Below, piece by piece: positions 1 to 5,872 of a DNA stretch of 6,275 nt (its first letter is position 1; every line of letters begins with the position of its first letter). Below the pieces are notes generated by a model, which made no database searches, was not told where the DNA came from, and saw only the letters and a program-made list of their open reading frames with translations. This DNA comes from CAZILN01 sp964540005. Lineage in GTDB: Bacteria; Bacteroidota; Bacteroidia; Bacteroidales; SM23-62. The stretch is from positions 1 to 6,275 of the forward strand of contig CAZILN010000182.1 of assembly GCA_964540005.1 (NCBI GenBank), written 5' to 3'. Both the position numbers and the translations under genes were made by a program.

Positions 1-1107
1 AACCCATCCATAGGTAGCAGAATGGCGTTCCATGTACTGGTCCGTTTCCTGTGTCCCCCCGCTTACCTGGGTCCAGCTGGCTGCCGCATTGTCTGAGCGG
101 TAAACCGTTGCTCCTTTAATGACTTTCCCTTTCGGGCGTCCGTAGGAGTCTATTTCCTCGTATTCATCCTGCCTCGCGATCTCGTAATTATCAACAAATG
201 CATATACCACATCCGGTTTCGCCTGGCAGAGATCTATCCCTATCCTCCCGCGGAACTGTGCTTCAGGAAGCCCTTCATTGACCTTTTCCCAGCTGGCCCC
301 CCCGTCAGTAGTCTTCCATATCCCGCTGCCTGAATAATTTTTTTCAGTCCTCGGGTCGTTCCATTTCTGCCTGATGCGTTGCCAGGTGGCGGCATATACA
401 ATATCAGGATCGGAATTATTCATCACCAGGTCTATGGCTCCTGTTCGTTCGTTAACATACAGGATTCTATCCCAGCTCTGTCCGCCATCTGAAGTTTTAT
501 ATACCCCACGTTCCGGGTTGTCTGTCCATTCATGGCCTGAGGCAGCCACATATATAATATCTGAATTTTCAGGGTGGATCAGTATCCGTGCAATAGTATG
601 TGTATTTTCCAGTCCCATGTGTCGCCATGTTTCACCGCCGTTTGTGGTTTTATATATGCCTGCTCCGGCCATGGAAGATCTGAAGATATTCGCTTCACCG
701 GTTCCAACCCAGAGAACCTCCGGATCCTGCTGGTCAAGGGCAATATCCCCTATGGCTGTAGAGGCCTCACGATCAAAGATGGGTTCCCAGCTGCTACCTT
801 CATTCACTGTTTTCCATACTCCACCAGATGCAGCGGCCACATACATGGTATAACTCTCTCCCTTTGGCTGTACTACTTCCACATCGGTACACCTCCCGCT
901 TATGTTTGTTGGTCCCAGGAATTGCCATGTGCTATCCCTGAACTGAGATGCTTCAAGCAATGCCTTATGCTCTTCAAAGAGCTGCAGGCGCTGATCACCC
1001 TTGGTTACAGGATTTACAGCCTGTGCCCTGAGTGTTCCGCCTGCAGAAAAATGACAGAATACTGCTGTTAATACAAACGGTACAAATGCAAAATGTTTTT
1101 TTGACAT
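1..1107 (-). CDS. Secreted Asp-box (BNR/VPS10-sortilin-like) beta-propeller protein, N-terminal 369 residues, C-terminus beyond window
   Basis: The reading frame is open from the ATG at 1107 to the left edge, giving 369 codons with no stop, so the C-terminal part is missing. The start is well supported: GGAGG lies 7 nt upstream. Residues 1-30 form a Sec signal peptide: a short KK start, a hydrophobic core (about 6-20), and a probable signal peptidase I site after LRAQA. The mature part carries Asp-box motifs of the S/T-x-D/N-x-G-x-S/T-W type at about residues 99-107 (KTVNEGSSW), 153-161 (KTTNGGETW), 204-212 (KTSDGGQSW) and 265-273 (KTTDGGASW), plus a degenerate one at 337-345 (RSDNAAASW). Between them are typical propeller strands such as DIIYVAAS and DIVYAATW. 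Such proteins fold as beta-propellers and are often loosely labelled 'glycosyl hydrolase' or sortilin-like; their substrates are mostly unknown. No catalytic residues can be assigned, so export and fold are confident but function is not. It lies 48 bp after aroE and may be read from the same transcript. Confidence 0.85.
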   Translation of the reverse strand, partial: MSKKHFAFVPFVLTAVFCHFSAGGTLRAQAVNPVTKGDQRLQLFEEHKALLEASQFRDSTWQFLGPTNISGRCTDVEVVQPKGESYTMYVAAASGGVWKTVNEGSSWEPIFDREASTAIGDIALDQQDPEVLWVGTGEANIFRSSMAGAGIYKTTNGGETWRHMGLENTHTIARILIHPENSDIIYVAASGHEWTDNPERGVYKTSDGGQSWDRILYVNERTGAIDLVMNNSDPDIVYAATWQRIRQKWNDPRTEKNYSGSGIWKTTDGGASWEKVNEGLPEAQFRGRIGIDLCQAKPDVVYAFVDNYEIARQDEYEEIDSYGRPKGKVIKGATVYRSDNAAASWTQVSGGTQETDQYMERHSATYGWV

Positions 1108-1114
1108 GATAATT

Positions 1115-1119
1115 CCTCC
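1115..1119 (-). promoter_or_regulatory. Strong Shine-Dalgarno site for the propeller gene
   Basis: The minus strand reads GGAGGAATTATC directly before the ATG at 1107, a near-perfect anti-16S match with 7-nt spacing. The four cluster genes upstream have weak or no such site, so this one fixes the start and suggests independent, efficient translation. Confidence 0.75.
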
Positions 1120-1155
1120 GGTATGGCTAGAATTGTTGAATAGTAGTTCAATGCA

Positions 1156-1938
1156 TTATATCATCTCAATCCGGTCCGGGTCACCCGTCCAGATCTCCCA
1201 TGATTTCTCAGCCTGTAATTTAAGCATTTTTAGGCCATTTATAGTCCGGGCTCCTTTCAATCTTCCCAGTTCCATAAATTTTGTTTCAGGAGGATTGTAC
1301 ACAAGATCATACAATATGTGCCTTTCATCCATAAGATCGTAGGGTACATCAGGAAACTCATTTGTTTGAGGATATGTTCCCACAGGGGATGTATTGATGA
1401 GTATGTTGTATTTCTTTAACACAGGAAGGCAGAGATCCTTATAAGCAAGCATTCCACTGCGCGGGTTCCTTGAGACAAAACAATGCTCAATACCCAGAAG
1501 CTTCAATGCATGTACAATAGCCCTGGAGGCACCGCCTGTCCCAAGCACCAGTGCACAGTTCTCACGCTCTGACAGCAAGGGCTTCAGCGAATGATAAAAC
1601 CCGTAAACATCCGTATTATACCCCTTCAAACGCAGTCCTTCAGCCGTACTGGAAATGCTTATTGTGTTGACTGCCTGGATCTCCGATGATAATTCATCCA
1701 GCTCATCCAGGTATTCAATGACCTGTCGCTTATAGGGAATGGTAACATTCAATCCGCACAGGTCAGATTGATCTTTCAGCAATGACGGGAATTCGCGTAT
1801 GGAGGCCAGTTGAAAATTCGAATAGTGGTATCCGCTGATCTTTTCTTTTTCAAATTTCTCCCTGAAATAACCGGCCGAAAAGGAATGGCTCAGGGGATAT
1901 CCAATCAGTCCAAGATGCTTCATTGATGAGGGTTTCAT
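1156..1938 (-). CDS. aroE: Shikimate dehydrogenase (NADP+)
   Basis: AroE catalyses the reversible NADPH-dependent reduction of 3-dehydroshikimate to shikimate, the fourth step of the cytoplasmic shikimate pathway to chorismate and aromatic amino acids. All hallmark motifs are visible in the 260 residues. GYPLSHS (13-19) carries the shikimate-binding serines, NVTIPYK (64-70) the catalytic Lys70, and NT (91-92) and YNTD (107-110) the catalytic Asp110. GTGGAS (133-138) is the dinucleotide loop, with a basic SRN patch (156-158) fitting NADP. NTSPVG (182-187), DLVYNP (211-216) and the C-terminal NGLKMLKLQA helix with Gln242 complete the set. Length is normal for the family. The ATG at 1938 shares its A with the TAA of the upstream gene (TAATG), implying translational coupling. 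A second ATG at 1923 gives MKHLGLIGYPLSHS, which fits the usual family N-terminus better, so the true start could be 15 nt downstream. No key residue is missing and the enzyme should be active. Confidence 0.96.
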   Translation of the reverse strand: MKPSSMKHLGLIGYPLSHSFSAGYFREKFEKEKISGYHYSNFQLASIREFPSLLKDQSDLCGLNVTIPYKRQVIEYLDELDELSSEIQAVNTISISSTAEGLRLKGYNTDVYGFYHSLKPLLSERENCALVLGTGGASRAIVHALKLLGIEHCFVSRNPRSGMLAYKDLCLPVLKKYNILINTSPVGTYPQTNEFPDVPYDLMDERHILYDLVYNPPETKFMELGRLKGARTINGLKMLKLQAEKSWEIWTGDPDRIEMI

Positions 1939-2870
1939 TACTCTTTGCCTTTTGTCAGGTTCTCAAATAACATGATGATACCAAAACCGCATAAAGCAAG
2001 TAAAACGGCAAAAAGAATCCGGGGATCATCCCCGCCCTGTTCGGCAAAATTCCAGGGCAGCACATTTTTCTGGATTAGAGGCTTCAACTCCCCGTGTGAG
2101 TCAGCAAATGTTTCAAGGGTTATTTTCCACGGCCATATCTTATTCAGGCTCCCAATCATGAAACCTGAAAGCATGGCAATTGTCAGGTCATGGTATTTCT
2201 TAAGCAACCAGGACAACAGGTTCGAGAAGCTGATGATCCCTATCACGGCCCCCAGTCCGAGTACAGCAATTATATCAAGTTTCAGCTCATTAAGGGCATT
2301 AAGTATAAACTGGTATTTTCCCAGCAGCAGGAGGATAAAACTTCCGCTGATACCCGGAAGTATCATGGCGCAGATAGCCAGTGCACCTGAAAAAAAGATG
2401 AACCAGTGGGCTTCGCTGGTACGGGCAGGTGTAATGCTTGTAATCGTATAGGCAATAGCAATGCCCCCAAGCAATGACAGTACCAATTTATAGTTCCAGT
2501 TATCTATGGTCCGCGCAATATATATTGCTGATGCAATGACCAGTCCGAAGAAGAAGGACCAGATAAGAACAGGATGGTTTATCAGCAGATGTTCCAGTAC
2601 CCTGGCCAGTGTGACCACCGATATCAGGATACCCACAACAAGGGAAAACAGGAAGGTCCCGTTGACATGTTTCCAGAAGGAAGGTATTCCTTTAGTAAAC
2701 AATATTCTAAGGGCTTGCAGGTTCAGGGATTTAATAGAATCGATGAGCTCTTCATAGATGCCCGATATAAAGGCGATGGTTCCCCCGGATACGCCGGGTA
2801 CCACATCCGCCGCTCCCATAGCCATGCCTTTCAGGCTGACAAACAGATACTGAATGAAATTACGGTTCAT
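1938..2870 (-). CDS. popT: DUF368-family membrane protein, PopT-type polyprenyl-phosphate transporter
   Basis: This 310-residue polytopic inner-membrane protein belongs to the DUF368 family (PF04018). The family signatures are the N-terminal segment GAADVVPGVSGGTIAF (19-33, with PGVSGG at 25-30) and its internal counterpart ILPGISGSFILLLLGKY (170-186, with PGISGS at 172-177). The two related motifs suggest an internally repeated fold. Hydrophobic segments lie near residues 72-92, 99-120, 127-147, 155-185, 198-220, 230-243 and 285-302. Members of this family have been proposed to return undecaprenyl phosphate (C55-P) across the cytoplasmic membrane for reuse in peptidoglycan and surface-glycan synthesis, alongside DedA-family proteins. 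Assigning that role here is by family membership only. The ATG overlaps the upstream stop by four bases (ATGA), with AGGAAA just before it, and the 3' end overlaps aroE by one base. It is therefore an internal gene of the cluster. Confidence 0.9.
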   Translation of the reverse strand: MNRNFIQYLFVSLKGMAMGAADVVPGVSGGTIAFISGIYEELIDSIKSLNLQALRILFTKGIPSFWKHVNGTFLFSLVVGILISVVTLARVLEHLLINHPVLIWSFFFGLVIASAIYIARTIDNWNYKLVLSLLGGIAIAYTITSITPARTSEAHWFIFFSGALAICAMILPGISGSFILLLLGKYQFILNALNELKLDIIAVLGLGAVIGIISFSNLLSWLLKKYHDLTIAMLSGFMIGSLNKIWPWKITLETFADSHGELKPLIQKNVLPWNFAEQGGDDPRILFAVLLALCGFGIIMLFENLTKGKE

Positions 2871-3649
2871 AATTTCCTGTTCAAAAATTCATCCGGGAGA
2901 AAATCAAAAAAGGTATCGCCACGAAGACCCAGTCGCAACGATTCGAGTGAAACCACTTCAGCGGGGGCTATATTTCCGAGATTTGCATCACAGCCCAGCA
3001 TTTTAATGAACAAAACCTGCTGGCTTTTAACCGGTGCTTCCCAGATGACATCGTCGTTGCTGATTGAATCCACGATAAGATCAACCAGTTCAGTATTGGG
3101 CGACCCGTCCTTTTTATAGATCCCAATGGTACCGCTTTCACGGGCCTCAGCAATTACTTTCCATGAACCGGCATCCAGTTCTGCCTTCATCATAGCTACC
3201 CATTTATCCGGGGGAATGACGACACCGGCCACCTTGGAACCGACTTCGGACAAAACCGTAACCTGCTGCGAGAGCAGCCTGACATATTCCAGTTTTTCCT
3301 CCTGGGGAATCAGCATGGAACCATCGGATACCTCTGCAAGATCCAGGGTATATTTATCCAACAGGCGCCTGTATTCATCAAACATACCTCTCACAATAAA
3401 TAACTCAAAAAGTGTGCCCCCGAAATAGGACCGTATGCCCGCCTCCCGGTATGCAGCTATCTTTTCCTCCACCTGTTTGCTTATCAATGCCGTACCGAAA
3501 CCGAATTTTACAATATCAGTATATTCTGCAGATGAGTCAATGAAATTCCTGGCCTCCTGAAAGCTCAGGCCTTTATCCATCATCATGGTTAAGCCTTTGT
3601 CCCTGGGCTTTGCTGACCGGTCCGGTAAATGCGGGATCAGGTAATTCAT
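2867..3649 (-). CDS. comA: Phosphosulfolactate synthase family protein (ComA-like)
   Basis: ComA (PF02679) adds sulfite to phosphoenolpyruvate to form (2R)-3-phosphosulfolactate. This is the first step of coenzyme M synthesis in methanogens; a Bacillus homologue serves sulfolactate formation. The 260-residue protein is a single TIM-barrel-type domain with the family motifs in order: GLTMMMDKGL (19-28), VKFGFGT (47-53), GGTLFE (77-82), EVSDGS (106-111), SEVG (134-137), LDAG (158-161), EARESG (168-173), EAPVKSQQ (204-211), ANLGNI (222-227) and LGLRGDTF (240-247). Length matches the family and no motif is lost. There is no signal peptide, so it is cytoplasmic. The start lies three bases after the TPR gene's stop without an obvious Shine-Dalgarno site, which fits coupled translation. 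The 3' end overlaps the DUF368 gene by four bases. No ComB, ComC or other sulfolactate-pathway gene is visible in the window, so the fate of the product is unknown. A related PEP-utilising activity cannot be excluded from sequence alone. Confidence 0.88.
   Translation of the reverse strand: MNYLIPHLPDRSAKPRDKGLTMMMDKGLSFQEARNFIDSSAEYTDIVKFGFGTALISKQVEEKIAAYREAGIRSYFGGTLFELFIVRGMFDEYRRLLDKYTLDLAEVSDGSMLIPQEEKLEYVRLLSQQVTVLSEVGSKVAGVVIPPDKWVAMMKAELDAGSWKVIAEARESGTIGIYKKDGSPNTELVDLIVDSISNDDVIWEAPVKSQQVLFIKMLGCDANLGNIAPAEVVSLESLRLGLRGDTFFDFLPDEFLNRKL
2873..2878 (-). promoter_or_regulatory. Weak, closely spaced ribosome binding site before the DUF368 gene
   Basis: AGGAAA on the minus strand precedes the ATG at 2870 and sits inside the last codons of the ComA gene. 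Its closeness to the start (2 nt after AGGAAA, 4 nt after AGGA) and the ATGA stop/start overlap suggest re-initiation by ribosomes finishing comA. Confidence 0.4.
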
Positions 3650-3652
3650 GGT

Positions 3653-5086
3653 TTATTGTTTTTCAGATTTTGCTATCAGTGACACTATCTTTCTATCATC
3701 CTTCATTTTCCTGCAGATCTTAAACGCCAGGTGCCTTTCATTATAATTCTGCTTCAGGGCTTTGTCAAAAAAACTAAGGCTCAGGTCTTCATCACCCCAA
3801 AGGTAATAGTAGGCCGACAGATGATAATTGATAACCGGGATATCGAAATTATAGCTATAAGATTCTTTAAGTATCTCAATGGCTTTATCCGGACCGGAAC
3901 GTTTGAACTCCAGTTCTGCATGATTGACCCAGGCCTCAAAATCATATGGGTCCAGCTTTTCAACCTGCGAATATGCTTTTACGGCTTCATGCGGTGTACC
4001 CATGCTGGTGTGAACATTCCCGAGGGTAAACCAGTAATCAGGGTTTTCCTTATCAAGCTGTATGGCCTTATTCAGGTAATAAAGTGAATCAGAGAGTTTT
4101 TTAAGGTAAAGATAACTGACCCCTATTCCATACCATGCCTCATGGAACCTGGCATCCAGTTCAATGGCTTTCTTATACTGGCTGATGGCCATTTCATAGT
4201 CGTTAGTTTTCTCATAGCATTCACCTATGTAAGTGTAAAACATCGGATTCTGATCATCAATCTCCAGGCAGTCGTTGTAGGCTTTAATGGCATCCTCATA
4301 CTTTTCAAGGTTCACCAGCGCCCCAGCTTTATTCAGATGGGCAGAAGCATTCCTGTCACTGAGTGCAATGGTGAAATCAAAACACTCTATCGCATTTTTA
4401 TAATCTTCGATTTTATAGTACAGCATGCCCAGGTTGTACCAGCCATTAGTCGAAAATGGCTTAAGATCCAGGTACTTCTTATAATAGTCCCTGGCCGGAC
4501 TATAATTGTTGAGACGTTCATGGCAATAGGCCAGTTCATAAATAATGTTTGATTGTTCAGGCTTGATCAGCTGTGCCTCCTTAAGATATTTAAGGGCCAG
4601 CTTATATTGCTTCACCGATTCATAGATCAATGCAATGTCAAGCAGCACCTCCTCTTTGTTTTCGAAAGTCATGTTCAGGGCAGATTTAAAAGCATTCTCT
4701 GCCTTTTCTATCTTACCCAGCTGGGTCAGTATGGATCCTTTAAGGAGAAACATATCCGGATTGGCCTGTTCTATCCTTTCGATCTTATAAATATAATTCA
4801 GACCGTCACCGGGTTTGCCTGATTCTGCAAGAACCTGCGCCTTTTTCAGTAATAATGCCGTTGAAGAAGGATGCTGAGAAATTGCATAGTTCACTGCCTC
4901 AACCGCACTGGGATATTTTTCAATATCCAGGTAATGGTCTGCTATCCGCTCAAATTCGTGAACATCAAAATAGCTGGGAGTATTTGCTATCAACATCCCT
5001 TCATACCTGCTGATAACTTCTTTCAGCCCACTGTCTTCCTGGTAATAATTCATATTCTCATCCATCACAGCACCGTTTTGAAGCAT
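3653..5086 (-). CDS. Cytoplasmic tetratricopeptide-repeat (TPR) protein, about 12 repeats
   Basis: The protein is about 477 residues, almost entirely TPR helical hairpins, with no signal peptide, membrane segment or catalytic domain, so it is probably a cytoplasmic scaffold. About twelve repeats can be traced. Numbering from a possible TTG at 5089, the small residue at TPR position 8 falls at 84 and 118, then at 153, 187, 221, 255, 289, 323, 357, 391 and 425, exactly 34 apart. The Ala/Ser at TPR position 20 is kept 12 residues later in each of those nine repeats. Good examples are WYNLGMLYYKIEDYKNAI and WYGIGVSYLYLKKLSDSL. The start is uncertain: the ATG at 5086 and TTG at 5089 touch a -7-like promoter element (5087-5094), so the ATGs at 5065 or 5053 are realistic alternatives; none has a clear Shine-Dalgarno site. 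It is the first gene of the cluster and ends three bases before comA. Partners are unknown; interaction with the co-transcribed gene products is only a guess. Confidence 0.88.
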   Translation of the reverse strand: MLQNGAVMDENMNYYQEDSGLKEVISRYEGMLIANTPSYFDVHEFERIADHYLDIEKYPSAVEAVNYAISQHPSSTALLLKKAQVLAESGKPGDGLNYIYKIERIEQANPDMFLLKGSILTQLGKIEKAENAFKSALNMTFENKEEVLLDIALIYESVKQYKLALKYLKEAQLIKPEQSNIIYELAYCHERLNNYSPARDYYKKYLDLKPFSTNGWYNLGMLYYKIEDYKNAIECFDFTIALSDRNASAHLNKAGALVNLEKYEDAIKAYNDCLEIDDQNPMFYTYIGECYEKTNDYEMAISQYKKAIELDARFHEAWYGIGVSYLYLKKLSDSLYYLNKAIQLDKENPDYWFTLGNVHTSMGTPHEAVKAYSQVEKLDPYDFEAWVNHAELEFKRSGPDKAIEILKESYSYNFDIPVINYHLSAYYYLWGDEDLSLSFFDKALKQNYNERHLAFKICRKMKDDRKIVSLIAKSEKQ

Positions 5087-5094
5087 CAAAATTA
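5087..5094 (-). promoter_or_regulatory. Bacteroidota-type -7 element facing the TPR-comA-popT-aroE cluster
   Basis: The minus strand reads TAATTTTG, an exact match to the TAnnTTTG consensus used by the Bacteroidota primary sigma factor. It would place transcription start near 5079-5082 and make the ATG at 5065 or 5053 the working start. No clear TTTG-type -33 element is present upstream, so this is a candidate only. Confidence 0.45.
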
Positions 5095-5116
5095 GTAATA
5101 AATACGGATTTATTAC
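5095..5116. repeat. Perfect inverted repeat between divergent genes, candidate operator
   Basis: Arms GTAATAAAT (5095-5103) and ATTTATTAC (5108-5116) are perfect reverse complements over 9 bp around a 4-bp ACGG centre. A further TATTAC copy lies at 5123-5128, and TAGTAATA (5093-5100) also pairs with TATTACTA (5123-5130), so there are three copies of the same hexamer in two orientations. The dyad abuts the minus-strand -7 element and overlaps the first three bases of the plus-strand one. A transcription-factor site controlling both directions is the simplest reading. The stem is AT-rich and not followed by a T-run that would make a terminator. Confidence 0.55.
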
Positions 5117-5121
5117 CTTTG
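5114..5121 (+). promoter_or_regulatory. Bacteroidota-type -7 element facing the TauE/SafE gene
   Basis: TACCTTTG matches the TAnnTTTG consensus and ends 10 bp before the ATG at 5132. Transcription would begin only a few bases before the start codon, giving a very short or near-leaderless message, in keeping with the lack of a Shine-Dalgarno site. No good -33 TTTG is seen at the expected distance. Confidence 0.4.
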
Positions 5122-5131
5122 ATATTACTAC

Positions 5132-5872
5132 ATGGGACCAGAGATTATCACAGTACTTGCAGTAATATTCACAGCCATATTTGTCAGGTCGGTTTTTGGA
5201 TTTGGTGATGCCCTGCTGGCTATGCCCCTGCTTACCTTATTTTGCGGATTGGAATTCGCCACCCCGCTTATGGCTATGGTCGGATTCACTATTGCAAGCC
5301 TGATCCTTGTTTCAGACTACAGAAAGGTGGTTATCAGGACAGTCACCCGGCTTATAATCAGCTCCGCAGTAGGCATACCCATAGGTGTTTTCTTGTTGAC
5401 CAGCCTTAATGAGATCCTGGTTAAGATCACCCTGGCAGTCCTGATAATCCTGTTCAGCCTTTACAGGATTATGGGCTGGAAGCTTAAAAAACAGATTTCA
5501 CAGAGCTGGTCGTGGTTGTTTGGATTTGCAGCCGGAATTCTGGGAGGGGCCTATAATACCAATGGGCCGCCCATAATAATCTATGGAACACTAACCGGAT
5601 GGAAACCCGGACAGTTCAGGGCAACCCTTCAGGGATATTTTCTTCCGACGGGTGTATTCATCCTGGCAGGTCATGCACTTTCAGGCTTATGGACAAGGGA
5701 GGTGGTATTTGCATACCTGTATTCGATACCCGTAATACTGTTTGCATTTCTGAGCGGGAAACTGGTACTTAGAAAGATCTCTCCTGACAGGTTCTATTCC
5801 TGGGTATACATACTGTTGATATGCCTTGGTGGATATTTGTTACTGGACAGCCTGCTCGTCCTGTATAACTGA
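5132..5872 (+). CDS. TauE/SafE-family membrane transporter (putative sulfite/organosulfonate exporter)
   Basis: This is a 246-residue, strongly hydrophobic inner-membrane protein of the TauE/SafE family (PF01925), of normal length. Family hallmarks are the N-terminal FGFGDALLAMPLL (22-34) and, at the start of the second half, GILGGAYNTNGPPIIIYG (135-152) followed by FRATLQGYF (162-170). Membrane segments can be drawn near residues 5-21, 27-41, 44-61, 71-91, 96-112, 128-150, 168-184, 190-212 and 222-243. Characterised relatives move sulfite, sulfoacetate or related sulfonates and others have unknown anions, so the substrate is not proven. The ATG at 5132 is the first in frame and leaves a complete first membrane segment. 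It diverges from the TPR-comA cluster across about 45 bp with a shared dyad, which makes a sulfite-related role attractive because ComA consumes sulfite. Its last 33 bp overlap the convergent gene on the other strand. Confidence 0.88.
   Translation: MGPEIITVLAVIFTAIFVRSVFGFGDALLAMPLLTLFCGLEFATPLMAMVGFTIASLILVSDYRKVVIRTVTRLIISSAVGIPIGVFLLTSLNEILVKITLAVLIILFSLYRIMGWKLKKQISQSWSWLFGFAAGILGGAYNTNGPPIIIYGTLTGWKPGQFRATLQGYFLPTGVFILAGHALSGLWTREVVFAYLYSIPVILFAFLSGKLVLRKISPDRFYSWVYILLICLGGYLLLDSLLVLYN

Noticed and set aside
374..1071. Plus-strand open frames of 159 and 165 codons
   Set aside because: They lie opposite the propeller gene, whose frame has a signal peptide and repeated Asp-boxes; the plus-strand translations are Cys/Ser/Pro-rich with no family motif.
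1133..1152. Short inverted repeat TTGAA-N6-TTCAA between aroE and the propeller gene, considered as a terminator
   Set aside because: A 5-bp AT-rich stem without a following T-run is too weak to call a terminator.
1945..2451. Plus-strand open frame of 168 codons
   Set aside because: Antisense shadow of the DUF368 gene; no motif and no ribosome site.
2574..3119. Plus-strand open frame of 181 codons across the popT/comA junction
   Set aside because: It is antisense to two genes with clear family motifs, spans their boundary, and shows no recognisable domain.
3731..4822. Several hydrophobic plus-strand open frames of 89-136 codons
   Set aside because: Antisense to the TPR array; their hydrophobicity comes from the complement of Lys/Tyr/Asn-rich codons in the repeats.
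5095..5116. Dyad considered as a transcription terminator or insertion-element end
   Set aside because: It lies between two diverging gene starts rather than at gene ends, and there is no transposase or target-site duplication nearby.
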